Of a stretch of 15,485 bases of DNA, positions 6,286 to 13,860 are shown piece after piece. The translations under genes were made by a program, and so were the position numbers. This stretch comes from CAYNFT01 sp964396535 (GTDB taxonomy: Bacteria; Chloroflexota; Dehalococcoidia; Dehalococcoidales; UBA2162). Numbering within the stretch: position 1 is the stretch's first letter; each line of letters starts with the position of its first letter. The stretch is taken from the NCBI GenBank assembly GCA_964396535.1, contig CAYNFT010000049.1, positions 1-15,485 of the forward strand, written 5' to 3'. Below the pieces are notes generated by a model. It made no database searches and was not told where the DNA came from. It saw nothing but the letters and a program-made list of their open reading frames with translations.

Positions 6286-7473
6286 ATGTTTCGTGATATT
6301 ATAAAAATTTTAACACACAGTTACCACATCGGAGTAAAAGATTTACGGGAGTTTACTCGTGACCGGATGCAACTGGTAGCGTTCATCATCATGCCTATCT
6401 TTATGATGATAATGATGGGCTTTATCTTTCCCTCCCAGAATTCTCTCCAGAACACCCCTTTCGGCATCGTTAACCTGGACGAGGGACAGTTTGGAGCGCA
6501 GATAACCTCCGCTCTTCAGCAAATGAGCACGGAACCGGATAAAAAACTATTTGACATTACCAATCCTCAAAGCGAGACTAAGGCGATAGAATTGATAAAG
6601 AAGCAGGCGATAAATGGCGCTATTATCATTCCACCTGATTTCTCAACCACGATAATGAGCGGCAATCAGGGCAAGATTACTGCTATCACCAACCAATCCA
6701 ACCCCCAGATTGCTTCGTTGATTAGTAGCATGCTGGACAAGATAATGTCCGAATTATCTTACCACATGGCTGCCGGGCAGGTTGCCGTCCTTATGCCTGA
6801 TGTTTCCAGTCCTGAGGCAGTAGTCCGACCATTTGTTGTGGAGACAAAAGGGGTGGTGCCGGGCGACCCCAACTATTTCCAGTTTATGGCCCCCGGGCTC
6901 ATGGCAATGGTCATCATGATGGCGGTTATGACCGGGATTGCCGCTTCCGTCTCGCAGGAACGGGAGCTTGGCACTCTGGATGGTATGTTGTCGGCACCTA
7001 CCAGCCGACTGTCCATTATTCTCGGCAAGAGCTTAGCTCAGATAGTACGCGGGCTTCTGCAAGCCGGGATTACTCTGCTGCTGGCAGTAGGAGTCTTTGG
7101 AATTAGCATTAACGGTAGTCCCTTGCTGCTGGTTATGCTACTGATACTCACCGTTTTCTCTTTTGTTGGCATCGGTATGCTGATATCTGCCATGGCATCC
7201 CAACAGCAAACGGCAACGATCATCATGATGACCCTGACCATGCCTATGATGTTTCTCTCCGGTGCTTTCTTCCCCATACAACAAATGCCGCAAATAATGC
7301 AGTGGGTTTCTCGGGTGTTACCCCTGACTTATGCTGTGGATGCGCTGCGCAAATGCATGGTACTCGGTACCGGCATTTCAGGAATGATGACTGAAATCCT
7401 GGTCATGGTGGGCTTCGGTGTTATATTCATGCTTGTTGCCATACCGGTCTTCAGAAAGGTTATTACGAGGTAG
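6286..7473 (+). CDS. ABC-2 type permease with large external domain (YhgE/DrrB-like), 395 aa
   Basis: The start is ATG 6286, with AAAGGA (6274-6279) at good spacing; a GTG at 6268 has no ribosome binding site. The layout is typical of ABC2_membrane_3 permeases. There is one N-terminal membrane helix (about 29-48), an external domain of roughly 150 residues (50-195) and a C-terminal block of five helices (about 200-222, 248-272, 279-302, 309-330, 367-388). The coupling loop has QERELGTLDGMLSAPTSR (224-241), the Glu-Arg-Glu-x-Gly-Thr motif of the family. It lies 37 nt after the second ATPase, its likely partner. Related systems export drugs or lipids; the substrate here is unknown. Confidence 0.9.
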   Translation: MFRDIIKILTHSYHIGVKDLREFTRDRMQLVAFIIMPIFMMIMMGFIFPSQNSLQNTPFGIVNLDEGQFGAQITSALQQMSTEPDKKLFDITNPQSETKAIELIKKQAINGAIIIPPDFSTTIMSGNQGKITAITNQSNPQIASLISSMLDKIMSELSYHMAAGQVAVLMPDVSSPEAVVRPFVVETKGVVPGDPNYFQFMAPGLMAMVIMMAVMTGIAASVSQERELGTLDGMLSAPTSRLSIILGKSLAQIVRGLLQAGITLLLAVGVFGISINGSPLLLVMLLILTVFSFVGIGMLISAMASQQQTATIIMMTLTMPMMFLSGAFFPIQQMPQIMQWVSRVLPLTYAVDALRKCMVLGTGISGMMTEILVMVGFGVIFMLVAIPVFRKVITR

Positions 7474-7707
7474 GACATCCCAAGACAGCATAATTGAGAT
7501 GCTATACTGCGCGATAGGGTATCACATTCTGGCTTTTTGTTGACTACTGTAGCTAGTAGCAATAAAATGCAGCTGGATAGTCCTTAGCTATTTAACCACA
7601 GCTGACTACAGGAGTTTTGACGAAATGTTATTAAGCGTTAGCAAAATCCTAAAAAGAAACCGCCTGTTCAAACAATTTAGCTTCAAAACAGGGGGTATTT
7701 TTGACTT
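7474..7707. other. Intergenic stretch between the ABC operon and tRNA-Glu
   Basis: No gene seen. A weak 5-bp hairpin (AGCAT...ATGCT) just after the permease stop is not followed by a T-tract. The only structure of note is the candidate terminator at 7650-7702. Confidence 0.5.
7650..7702. terminator. Possible bidirectional terminator between converging transcripts
   Basis: A 6-bp stem, CCTGTT (7663-7668) and AACAGG (7687-7692), has an 18-nt loop. It is followed by TATTTTT on the plus strand (7696-7702) and, read on the minus strand, by TTTCTTTTT (7651-7659). It lies between the plus-strand ABC operon and the minus-strand tRNA-Glu, where a shared terminator is expected. The stem is short and the loop long, so the call is weak. 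Confidence 0.3.
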
Positions 7708-7784
7708 TGGTAGCGCATACCGGATTCGAACCGGTGATCTCCTCCTTGAGAGGGAGGTGTCCTAAACCCCTAGACGAATGCGCC
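7708..7784 (-). tRNA. tRNA-Glu (anticodon CTC)
   Basis: A complete 77-nt cloverleaf with encoded CCA (complement of 7708-7710). The acceptor GGCGCAT pairs with ATGCGCT, leaving G1-U72 as a wobble; discriminator A73. The D-arm TCGTCTAG is typical of tRNA-Glu. The anticodon stem is CCTCC/GGAGG with loop CTCTCAA, giving CTC at 34-36. The T arm is ACCGG-TTCGAAT-CCGGT. It decodes GAG. Confidence 0.96.
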
Positions 7785-8161
7785 ACTTATCAAACAGAGC
7801 TTTCTGCCTACGTAATCCTATGAGCAAGATAGCTGGCTGGTCCAACAGGAACCATATCGAACTTTTTACGACGTGATTTTGTTCCAAGATTACGCGAGCT
7901 CGTTGCCATGTTTTTGCAATGCCAGCCATAGCTATTATAGCAGCATAGGCACAAAACGACAATATGGAGGGCTGTTTCGAACGGAACCTGACGAGAAGTG
8001 GAATAACCTCGTATTGAGAACTCCAGGGGGTACAGGATACTTTAAGAAAGATAGAGCATTGCTGCATATCACTCTACATTGTTCTGGATGTGACATTACG
8101 GACTTTTATTTTTTGGGGGTCAATACAAGCTTCTATTACTTTACGTGCATATGACATAATG
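7785..8161. other. Intergenic stretch between tRNA-Glu and ccmD
   Basis: About 380 bases. Two opposed open frames (7762-8067 -, 7873-8154 +) have no family resemblance; the first ends inside the tRNA. A short minus-strand frame at 7808-7909 is listed separately as a doubtful gene. Confidence 0.5.
7808..7909 (-). CDS. Possible small basic protein or gene remnant, 33 aa (doubtful)
   Basis: ATG at 7909 to TAG at 7808, ending 23 nt before tRNA-Glu on the same strand. The product starts MATSSRNLGTKSRRKKFDMV and ends in a Pro-Val-Gly-Pro-Ala-Ser-Tyr-Leu segment. Codon choice looks protein-like and the RRKK patch is striking, but no Shine-Dalgarno sequence is visible before the ATG. I do not recognise it; it may be a chance frame or the tail of a decayed gene. 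Confidence 0.2.
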   Translation of the reverse strand: MATSSRNLGTKSRRKKFDMVPVGPASYLAHRIT

Positions 8162-8320
8162 CTATTCATCATCCGTTGTCTTCCGCTTACCCACGGACTC
8201 TCGCAGCAGTTCAATTTGCTGCTGCAGTTTTCGCTGTTTCCGTTGCATAAATAATACATAGCCGAAGACGACTACCCAAATAACGGTATAGGCTGCAAAG
8301 AGATACCCTAAATTCTCCAT
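8162..8320 (-). CDS. ccmD: CcmD-like small heme-exporter protein, 52 aa
   Basis: ATG at 8320 is preceded by AGGAGG with 10-nt spacing and the frame stops at TAG 8162. Residues 4-24 form one membrane helix (Leu-Gly-Tyr-Leu-Phe through Val-Leu-Phe-Met). The remaining tail is polar and basic with a coiled-coil-like QRKQRKLQQQIELLRESV (27-44). This size, topology and position directly after ccmC match CcmD, a poorly conserved single-span protein that helps release heme-loaded CcmE from the CcmABC complex. It lies 14 nt downstream of ccmC and is the last gene of the operon. Confidence 0.85.
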   Translation of the reverse strand: MENLGYLFAAYTVIWVVVFGYVLFMQRKQRKLQQQIELLRESVGKRKTTDDE

Positions 8321-8334
8321 AAGTCGTTATCCTC

Positions 8335-9015
8335 CTACTCTTCTTGCGTATTTCTTAAATATTTGATGTCAGTCTCCATAGACTTCAGGTTAGCGCCCTG
8401 AATGGTCAGGAGGGTATACAACACGGTGAAAGCGGCAATACACACCAGCAGGGTTATGAGCATTGGTGTTGCAAGCCCCCCTTCAAAGATTATCGTGGTT
8501 GGATGCTGCGTCCGCCAGAGGTTTACCGTCAGGAAAACAATGGGTACATCGATGAATCCTACAATGCCTATTACGGCGCTAAATCTGGCACCCCGAGCTG
8601 GTTCAGTGGCAAAACTGCGCACCAGAAGGTAAGCAAGATAAATCAGCCAGAGCACCAGCGATGTTGTCAGGCGCGCATCCCAGGTCCACCAGATTCCCCA
8701 GACCGATTTTGCCCATATAGGTCCGGTAATTAAGACCAGTGTAGTGAAGATGACTCCAACCTCTGCCGAAGCGCAGGCGATAGCATCCCATTTCATCTCC
8801 CGTTTCCAGAGGTAGAGAATACTGAAGACAAAGGTGATGGAAAATGCTAGGAAGCCGACCCAGGCTACGGGTACATGGAAATAAAATATACGCTGCACTA
8901 TGCCGGTGTGCTTGTCGGTCGGTACATATATGAAGACCATGTAGAGAGCCACTATCATCAGAGCGAAGCCCAGTCCCAGCAGTATATTATTTCTTAAGAT
9001 ATGTTTGCCATTCAT
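8335..9015 (-). CDS. ccmC: Heme exporter / cytochrome c maturation protein CcmC, 226 aa
   Basis: CcmC presents heme to CcmE on the outer face of the cytoplasmic membrane. The sequence shows the tryptophan-rich WWTWDARLT (109-117) and the two flanking heme-ligand histidines, His47 in FHVPVAW and His171 in TQHPTT. Six membrane helices can be drawn (about 11-31, 46-68, 83-105, 120-135, 149-168, 184-206). Length is close to the family norm of about 220-250. It lies 31 nt after ccmB in the operon. WWTWDAR and both histidines are intact, so the protein should be functional. Confidence 0.95.
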   Translation of the reverse strand: MNGKHILRNNILLGLGFALMIVALYMVFIYVPTDKHTGIVQRIFYFHVPVAWVGFLAFSITFVFSILYLWKREMKWDAIACASAEVGVIFTTLVLITGPIWAKSVWGIWWTWDARLTTSLVLWLIYLAYLLVRSFATEPARGARFSAVIGIVGFIDVPIVFLTVNLWRTQHPTTIIFEGGLATPMLITLLVCIAAFTVLYTLLTIQGANLKSMETDIKYLRNTQEE

Positions 9016-9046
9016 AATAAATCCATTCTCCTATCAGAGATTTTAG

Positions 9047-9712
9047 CTACTCCTCAACCACAAACTCGAAAACCAGCGTGGCTACCACCAGATAGATAAT
9101 ATCAAAGGCAATAATTATTTGCAGCCATGTTAAAATACCCTCCCAGGATTCGCCAGCCAACACTGGTACTGTAGCTTTGACTGCAGCAACGATTACCGGA
9201 AAAACAATTGGCAGGAAGAGAATGGGGAGCATAACATCCCGCGCGCGGGTGTTTATGGCTACAGCCGAAAACAGCGTACCCACGGACGCAAAGCCTATAT
9301 TTGCCAGTAAAATGATGAGGGCAAGTCTTGGCAAAAAGAGGGGCAGGTTAAAAAGGGCAAGGAATATTGGAGTTATGACAATGGCAATGGCCAGCATGAA
9401 GGTGAAGCCGCCCACCAGCTTTCCCCAGTAGATTATAGCCTGGTCTACAGGACAGAGCATCAATCCCTCCAGCCGTGAGTTCTCCTTCTCCACAGCGAAA
9501 ATACGGTTAAAGCCGAGTACTCCACCAAAGGTTAGAGCCACCCATAAAATACCGGGAGCCACAAGTTCCATACCGTCTGCTCTCGTGCCAAAAGCAAAAT
9601 TAAAAATCACCAGCACCAGCAGAGCAAAGACCAGCACAGAGGTAACAATCTCTTTTGTCCTGAACTCTGTCAGTATGTCCTTCCAGAAAATGGCTAGAAT
9701 TTTGGTAAACAC
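9047..9712 (-). CDS. ccmB: Heme exporter membrane subunit CcmB, 221 aa
   Basis: This is the ABC-2-like membrane subunit that pairs with CcmA; together with CcmC and CcmD it forms the complex that releases holo-CcmE. Six hydrophobic spans are visible over 221 residues, the usual CcmB length (about 220). A cytoplasmic segment FAVEKENSRLEGLMLCPVD (72-90) carries the Glu-x-x-x-x-x-Leu-Glu-Gly-Leu pattern typical of CcmB between helices 2 and 3. It begins 5 nt after ccmA, consistent with tight co-translation. The protein ends in Phe-Glu-Phe-Val-Val-Glu-Glu. Confidence 0.93.
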   Translation of the reverse strand: MFTKILAIFWKDILTEFRTKEIVTSVLVFALLVLVIFNFAFGTRADGMELVAPGILWVALTFGGVLGFNRIFAVEKENSRLEGLMLCPVDQAIIYWGKLVGGFTFMLAIAIVITPIFLALFNLPLFLPRLALIILLANIGFASVGTLFSAVAINTRARDVMLPILFLPIVFPVIVAAVKATVPVLAGESWEGILTWLQIIIAFDIIYLVVATLVFEFVVEE

Positions 9713-9717
9713 TTTCT

Positions 9718-10461
9718 TTACACGTCCATCCCTGTGCGCTGTTCATAGACCTGCTGAAAGTCCAGTGTGCCTATCTCATCTTTAGTTGCCTGATAAACGA
9801 TTTTACCCCGGTCAAGGATAATTACACGGTCACCCAGTTCCAAGCCTCGCTCCAGATTATGGGTAGTCATTACTACAGTACGAATATCAGAGTTGATACT
9901 GCCCAACACATCGCTTATCACACTACGGACATGCGGGTCAAGCCCAACCTCAGGCTCGTCAAGAAGAAGTATTGAAGGATTGTGGAGAACAGCCCGAGCA
10001 ATGGAAGCCCTCTGCTGCAAGCCGTGCGAAAGTGTGCCCACCCGGTCATTTATGCGAGATTCAAGCTGTACCCAAGCTATCACATCCTGGATTCGCTGCT
10101 CCAGATTCGGGACATCGTACATTTTGCCGTAAAACTTAAGGTTTTCGTAAATGGTAAGGTCGTCATAAAGAAAGGTTTGATGACTGACCAGGCTTATTTT
10201 GCGCCTGATTTGTGCCGGTTTATCACGGATATCGATGCCGTCCAGCCGCACACTGCCGGAGGACGGCTTGACCAGGGTTGACAGTATCTTGAGTAGCGTC
10301 GTTTTCCCCGCCGCGTTAGGACCAAAGATAACAAGATGCTCACCTCTGCTTACCTTCAGGTCAATACCCCTCAGGGCATGGCGTTCCCCGAATAGCTTGC
10401 TCACTCCCCGAGCTTCAATAGCCCAGGAGGAAGAAGCTGAGCCCTGCTCACTCATTGGCAT
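9718..10461 (-). CDS. ccmA: Heme exporter ATP-binding protein CcmA, 247 aa
   Basis: This ATPase drives release of heme-loaded CcmE. Visible motifs are Walker A GPNAAGKT (47-54), Q-loop LVSHQTFLYDDLT (91-103), signature LSHGLQQR (144-151), Walker B ILLLDEP (164-170) and His201. Two start codons are possible, ATG 10461 and ATG 10455; both overlap the end of the upstream unknown gene (stop at 10448), and a GGGAGA tract precedes them. The overlap indicates translational coupling. The protein is somewhat longer than E. coli CcmA (about 207), mainly because of 15 N-terminal residues and a longer C-terminus. The order ccmABC downstream and the strong neighbour context support CcmA over a generic ABC ATPase. 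Confidence 0.92.
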   Translation of the reverse strand: MPMSEQGSASSSWAIEARGVSKLFGERHALRGIDLKVSRGEHLVIFGPNAAGKTTLLKILSTLVKPSSGSVRLDGIDIRDKPAQIRRKISLVSHQTFLYDDLTIYENLKFYGKMYDVPNLEQRIQDVIAWVQLESRINDRVGTLSHGLQQRASIARAVLHNPSILLLDEPEVGLDPHVRSVISDVLGSINSDIRTVVMTTHNLERGLELGDRVIILDRGKIVYQATKDEIGTLDFQQVYEQRTGMDV

Positions 10462-11413
10462 TCTCCCGCTTCCTTCTTTTTCTCACCAGGTAAACAGCAG
10501 CGCCAGCAATTACCACAGCTATAATAATCCAGAGTATTACAAAAAATATATTGCCATCCCCTGATAAATTGGACAGGTGAAAGTCTATCGTAGTTCCGCG
10601 AGGTAGATTTGCTCCCTGGAAGTGGATGAACCGCTCACCGGTATCAGTAACTACAGGCTCGGCTGGCGCCAATTGGGTAACGGTAACTTCAATGTCCTCG
10701 CCTCCTACCATGAGTTCAAGGCTGTCTGTGGGGTAGTTAATCTCTATGGGGATGCTAAGCTCATTTGAGTCTGGTTTGGTCAGCCTGTAGGCATAGACAA
10801 GCTGTCTCTCACCCGGAGGGAACGGTACGAGATAAGTAAGCCTGTTATCACCCAGATACTGGTAGTCAGACATCAGTTCCTGAGGAGCCTCAAAGCTGGT
10901 GGCTCCTTCCGGTAGTGTGAAAACCAGCACTCCGTTTGTCCCTATATATGTCCTGTCTCCATCATTAACCAGCCAGAAGACTTCGGTAACCAGCAGGCTT
11001 TCTTCTTCAACATTTACAATGGTGTGGGCTAGCCCGACCCTTATTGCCTGGTCGCTGGTGGTAGTATCACAAACCCCAACCTCAACATATGCGGTCGTCT
11101 CACCGGAGTCGAAAACAGCCTCGTAGTAGTAATCAACCCCCATATATTTGGGGGAGAGCCAGTGTTGATGCTCGATGGCAACATTGTCGAAGTGGAATTT
11201 ACCTTCCGCATCCGTTTCGGCAGTCCTTGTCTCTGCCAGCACATCGTCGATGTAAGTAAGCAAGGTGACCTCTGTTCCAGCCACGCTGCCGCCTTCTTCG
11301 GTACCATTGATTACCTGTCCGCTAATGACTCCTTCGGCAGGCGCCTGAGCAAGGGCAGTTCCCGGAAGTTCAAAAACCAATAAAAAAGCTAATATGATAA
11401 TGAGTCGGTACAT
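10448..11413 (-). CDS. Exported, membrane-anchored protein of unknown function inside the ccm operon, 321 aa
   Basis: I do not recognise this as any named Ccm protein. It begins with a Sec signal peptide (1-22, cleavage likely after ALA). Residues about 28-80 resemble a carboxypeptidase-regulatory-like (transthyretin/Ig-fold) domain, with a Gly-Gln-Val start and a Glu-Gly-Lys-Phe-His-Phe-Asp-Asn-Val end. A beta-rich region of about 200 residues follows. A single membrane helix (about 289-309) then leads to a cytoplasmic RKRRKR tail. The only mature cysteine is Cys115 (VGVCDTTT); there is no CxxC or CxxCH. It starts 3 nt after ccmF and overlaps ccmA, so it is made together with the heme machinery, and most of it faces outside. 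A role in holding apocytochrome or delivering heme, replacing CcmG/H functions, is inference. Confidence 0.85.
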   Translation of the reverse strand: MYRLIIILAFLLVFELPGTALAQAPAEGVISGQVINGTEEGGSVAGTEVTLLTYIDDVLAETRTAETDAEGKFHFDNVAIEHQHWLSPKYMGVDYYYEAVFDSGETTAYVEVGVCDTTTSDQAIRVGLAHTIVNVEEESLLVTEVFWLVNDGDRTYIGTNGVLVFTLPEGATSFEAPQELMSDYQYLGDNRLTYLVPFPPGERQLVYAYRLTKPDSNELSIPIEINYPTDSLELMVGGEDIEVTVTQLAPAEPVVTDTGERFIHFQGANLPRGTTIDFHLSNLSGDGNIFFVILWIIIAVVIAGAAVYLVRKRRKRENANE

Positions 11414-11416
11414 AAT

Positions 11417-13378
11417 TCACCCTTTTACTTCAGATAGTTGCTTTTCCTTTGCCGGAAAGGCGACAACTCCTCCGAGCAAGAAGAATCCTCCACCCGCCCA
11501 TATCCAGACAATCATAGGATTTAGCAGAACCCGAAAAGTAGCTGCTGTATCCTCGGGGTCATAGCTGGTCCAGACCAGGGAGACAAATAAATCATCAGCC
11601 GGCGTGGTGCGCACTGCTACTTCGGCAAAGTGGTCTTTATATCCGAACCAGTAATCGTAGCTCGGATTCATAATTCCTGCCACACGGTCACTCCGATTTA
11701 CTAACATGGAAGCAACAGCGCTCAGCTTCACGTTATCCTGCTTCAGCAACAGTTCCTTATAGGTTAGCTTATAGTCGCCAACACTCATCGACTCTCCAAT
11801 ATTGAGTGTCTCCATTTTCTCAATGCCATAGAAAGAAGATGCGATGATTCCAAGGGCAATGAGGATAACACCAATATGGGCAAGAAAGCCGCCATAACGC
11901 GCACGGTTACTGCTGAGTAGAGAGAAGAATGCCCGGATGAAGTTTTCCTTCCTGGTACGATGCCGGCCTCTTGTTCCCCGGTACCATTCCAGACAAATGG
12001 TGAACAGGGGTAAACCACATATGATTACTGCTACAGCATACCAGTTACCGATGCCCGAAACCAGTATGACGAGAGCGATAACCAGCGCAGCAATAAAAGT
12101 ATACAAGAAATTCCGTTTAATCGAATGCCAGGCCGTTTTGCTCCAGCCAAGCAGGGGGCAGATTCCCATCAGGAAAACGAGAACGAGCATGATTGGCCCG
12201 CAGCTCCGGTCAAAGAAACTGCGGTCTAAAGCCAGCTTCGCCCCCCCCACTGCTTCAACTACTCGTGGCAGCACCGTTCCAACAAGAATAACCAAAACAA
12301 GAACTACCAGGATGATATTGGTAAGAAGGAAAGCGCCTTCTCTGGAGATAAGGGATGCCGGTTTTGTCTCTCGCTCCAAATCTCTATGACGGATATATAA
12401 CAGTACTAATGAGCTGATTAGCGTAACCAGAATGGCAGCAAGGATATAAGGCGGGAGTGGTGAGCCGTAGAAGCCGTGCAGGGGCGACTCAATACCTCCG
12501 TGAGTTATAAAGGGGCTGAGCAGAGTCAGCTCGAAAGTGAATATAATAAGAAGCAGGCTCCATGTATTTAGATAATTTCTCTGCCTTAGCATTGCGATTG
12601 AGTGGAGAAAGGCAGTTCCTAGCAACCAGGGCATAAGGCCGGCGTTCTCAACGGGATCCCATGCCCAGTATCCTCCCCAGCCCAGTTCATTGTAAGACCA
12701 CCACATTCCCAATAAGTTACCTGTGCCCAGTGCGCACCAGGCGAAGATAGTCCAGCCTCTAACTCCGCCACTCCATTTGCCACCAGGGCTGCGGGTAATC
12801 AGGGCTGCCATAACCAGGGCAAAGACAACGGCAAAGCCGGCAAACCCTAGATACAACAAGGGGGGGTGGACCAGCATGCCGAAGTTCTGCAGTAATGGAT
12901 TTAAGCCAAAACCATCAGCCGGTGGAGACGGGTGTTTCTCAAATATATTGACTCCAAATGTAACCAGAGCTATAAAGAATATCTCCAGGATTGCCAGGAT
13001 AGCAAGCGCGTAAGGCACAATTAGCCGATGATAACTACTTCTCTGAAGAACCAGCACGGCGGCAAACAGCGAGACCAGCCATCCCCAGAGGAACATGGAG
13101 CCAGCTTTACTGGCATATAGAGCACTTAGTGTATAGACCAGAGGCAGTTCCTGGCTGGCATGTTCGGCTACAATCTTAACACTGAAATCCTTGGTGATAA
13201 ATGCATATAAAATGATGACCAGTGCCAGTGTATATAGTCCAAAAACAGCAAGGATACTACTGCGGGCGCTTGTCAGTAATCGTCCAGAGCCAAGCCTGAC
13301 ACCAACTACTGAAGCTACTACCGAGAATACTGCTAAGAGAAGTGCTACTACTAAAGCGATATACCCTATTTCTGTCAT
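11417..13378 (-). CDS. ccmF: Cytochrome c heme lyase subunit CcmF, 653 aa
   Basis: CcmF takes heme from CcmE and helps ligate it to apocytochrome CxxCH sites. Family landmarks are HPPLLYLG (171-178), the tryptophan-rich segment with GWGGYWAWDPVENA (233-246), FLHS with His259, and a late His501 in RYGGFLAHIGV, equivalent to one of the b-heme ligands of E. coli CcmF. Around fifteen membrane helices and an external C-terminal domain (about 515-630) fit the usual architecture, and length is normal (about 630-660). One segment differs: where typical CcmF has Val-Arg-Ser-Gly before Ser-Val-His-Ala-Phe, this protein reads ITHGGIESPLHGF (291-303), keeping the second His but replacing Arg-Ser by Thr-His. 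ATG 13378 follows ccmE by 8 nt with no clear ribosome binding site, suggesting coupled translation. Confidence 0.95.
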   Translation of the reverse strand: MTEIGYIALVVALLLAVFSVVASVVGVRLGSGRLLTSARSSILAVFGLYTLALVIILYAFITKDFSVKIVAEHASQELPLVYTLSALYASKAGSMFLWGWLVSLFAAVLVLQRSSYHRLIVPYALAILAILEIFFIALVTFGVNIFEKHPSPPADGFGLNPLLQNFGMLVHPPLLYLGFAGFAVVFALVMAALITRSPGGKWSGGVRGWTIFAWCALGTGNLLGMWWSYNELGWGGYWAWDPVENAGLMPWLLGTAFLHSIAMLRQRNYLNTWSLLLIIFTFELTLLSPFITHGGIESPLHGFYGSPLPPYILAAILVTLISSLVLLYIRHRDLERETKPASLISREGAFLLTNIILVVLVLVILVGTVLPRVVEAVGGAKLALDRSFFDRSCGPIMLVLVFLMGICPLLGWSKTAWHSIKRNFLYTFIAALVIALVILVSGIGNWYAVAVIICGLPLFTICLEWYRGTRGRHRTRKENFIRAFFSLLSSNRARYGGFLAHIGVILIALGIIASSFYGIEKMETLNIGESMSVGDYKLTYKELLLKQDNVKLSAVASMLVNRSDRVAGIMNPSYDYWFGYKDHFAEVAVRTTPADDLFVSLVWTSYDPEDTAATFRVLLNPMIVWIWAGGGFFLLGGVVAFPAKEKQLSEVKG

Positions 13379-13386
13379 CTATAAGA

Positions 13387-13767
13387 CTAATCTTCCGGTT
13401 CATACTTGGAGGGGCACTTCATTATAAGTTGACTCGCCTGGAATATCCCATCAGAGTGGTATTTGCCCTCGACCAGGATATTGGAGCCCGTCTTGAAGCC
13501 ACTGGGCTTGGCACCATGGTAGATAACCATTAGAGTGTCACCACCCTCAGTGATGGTAAATTTGAGTTCAAGGTCTTCCGCATTCCATTCAATGGGGTTA
13601 CCTATCTTACCAGCAACCCGAACATTGGTATTGTAAAGCTCAGTACCTTTAGAAGTGTACTCGCTTACGGTTACGTAGTAATTTACTGAGCTACCGAAGC
13701 TCAGATAAAGCAGGTAACCTACTACCAACGCCAGGATTAGCCCCCCAATTAGATACCTTCTTTTCAT
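13387..13767 (-). CDS. ccmE: Heme chaperone CcmE, CxxxY variant, 126 aa
   Basis: CcmE is a periplasm-facing, membrane-anchored OB-fold protein that carries heme covalently from CcmABCD to CcmF. An N-terminal anchor (about 5-22) follows MKRR, and a beta-barrel region covers about 30-115. The heme-attachment site reads CPSKYEP (118-124): Cys118-x3-Tyr122 instead of the usual His-x3-Tyr. This Cys variant is known from archaea and some anaerobic bacteria, where CcmH is absent. The protein is slightly shorter than E. coli CcmE (159), lacking most of the flexible tail after the site. AAGGA precedes the ATG at 13767. It is the first gene of the operon and divergent from the rhodanese and cytochrome genes. 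Confidence 0.94.
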   Translation of the reverse strand: MKRRYLIGGLILALVVGYLLYLSFGSSVNYYVTVSEYTSKGTELYNTNVRVAGKIGNPIEWNAEDLELKFTITEGGDTLMVIYHGAKPSGFKTGSNILVEGKYHSDGIFQASQLIMKCPSKYEPED

Positions 13768-13811
13768 GCCCTCTGTCCTTCCCGGACTTCTAACCTGATA
13801 CCCCCCTAATC

Positions 13812-13841
13812 AGTCTACTTTGGTAGCAGGTACAGTGTCAA
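13812..13841 (-). promoter_or_regulatory. Candidate promoter of the ccm operon
   Basis: On the minus strand, -35 TTGACA (13841-13836), an 18-nt spacer and -10 TAGACT (13817-13812, 4 of 6 matches). It lies about 45 nt before the ccmE start, a fitting distance for the first gene of the operon. Confidence 0.45.
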
Positions 13842-13860
13842 TGAAAACTATGCGGTCATT

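Noticed and set aside
7762..8154. Open frames 7762-8067 (-) and 7873-8154 (+)
   Set aside because: The first runs into tRNA-Glu, both lack ribosome binding sites, and neither resembles a known protein.
11937..12389. 150-codon frame on the plus strand inside ccmF
   Set aside because: Antisense shadow of ccmF, very rich in Arg/Thr/Ser/Pro, as expected from the complement of a membrane-protein gene.
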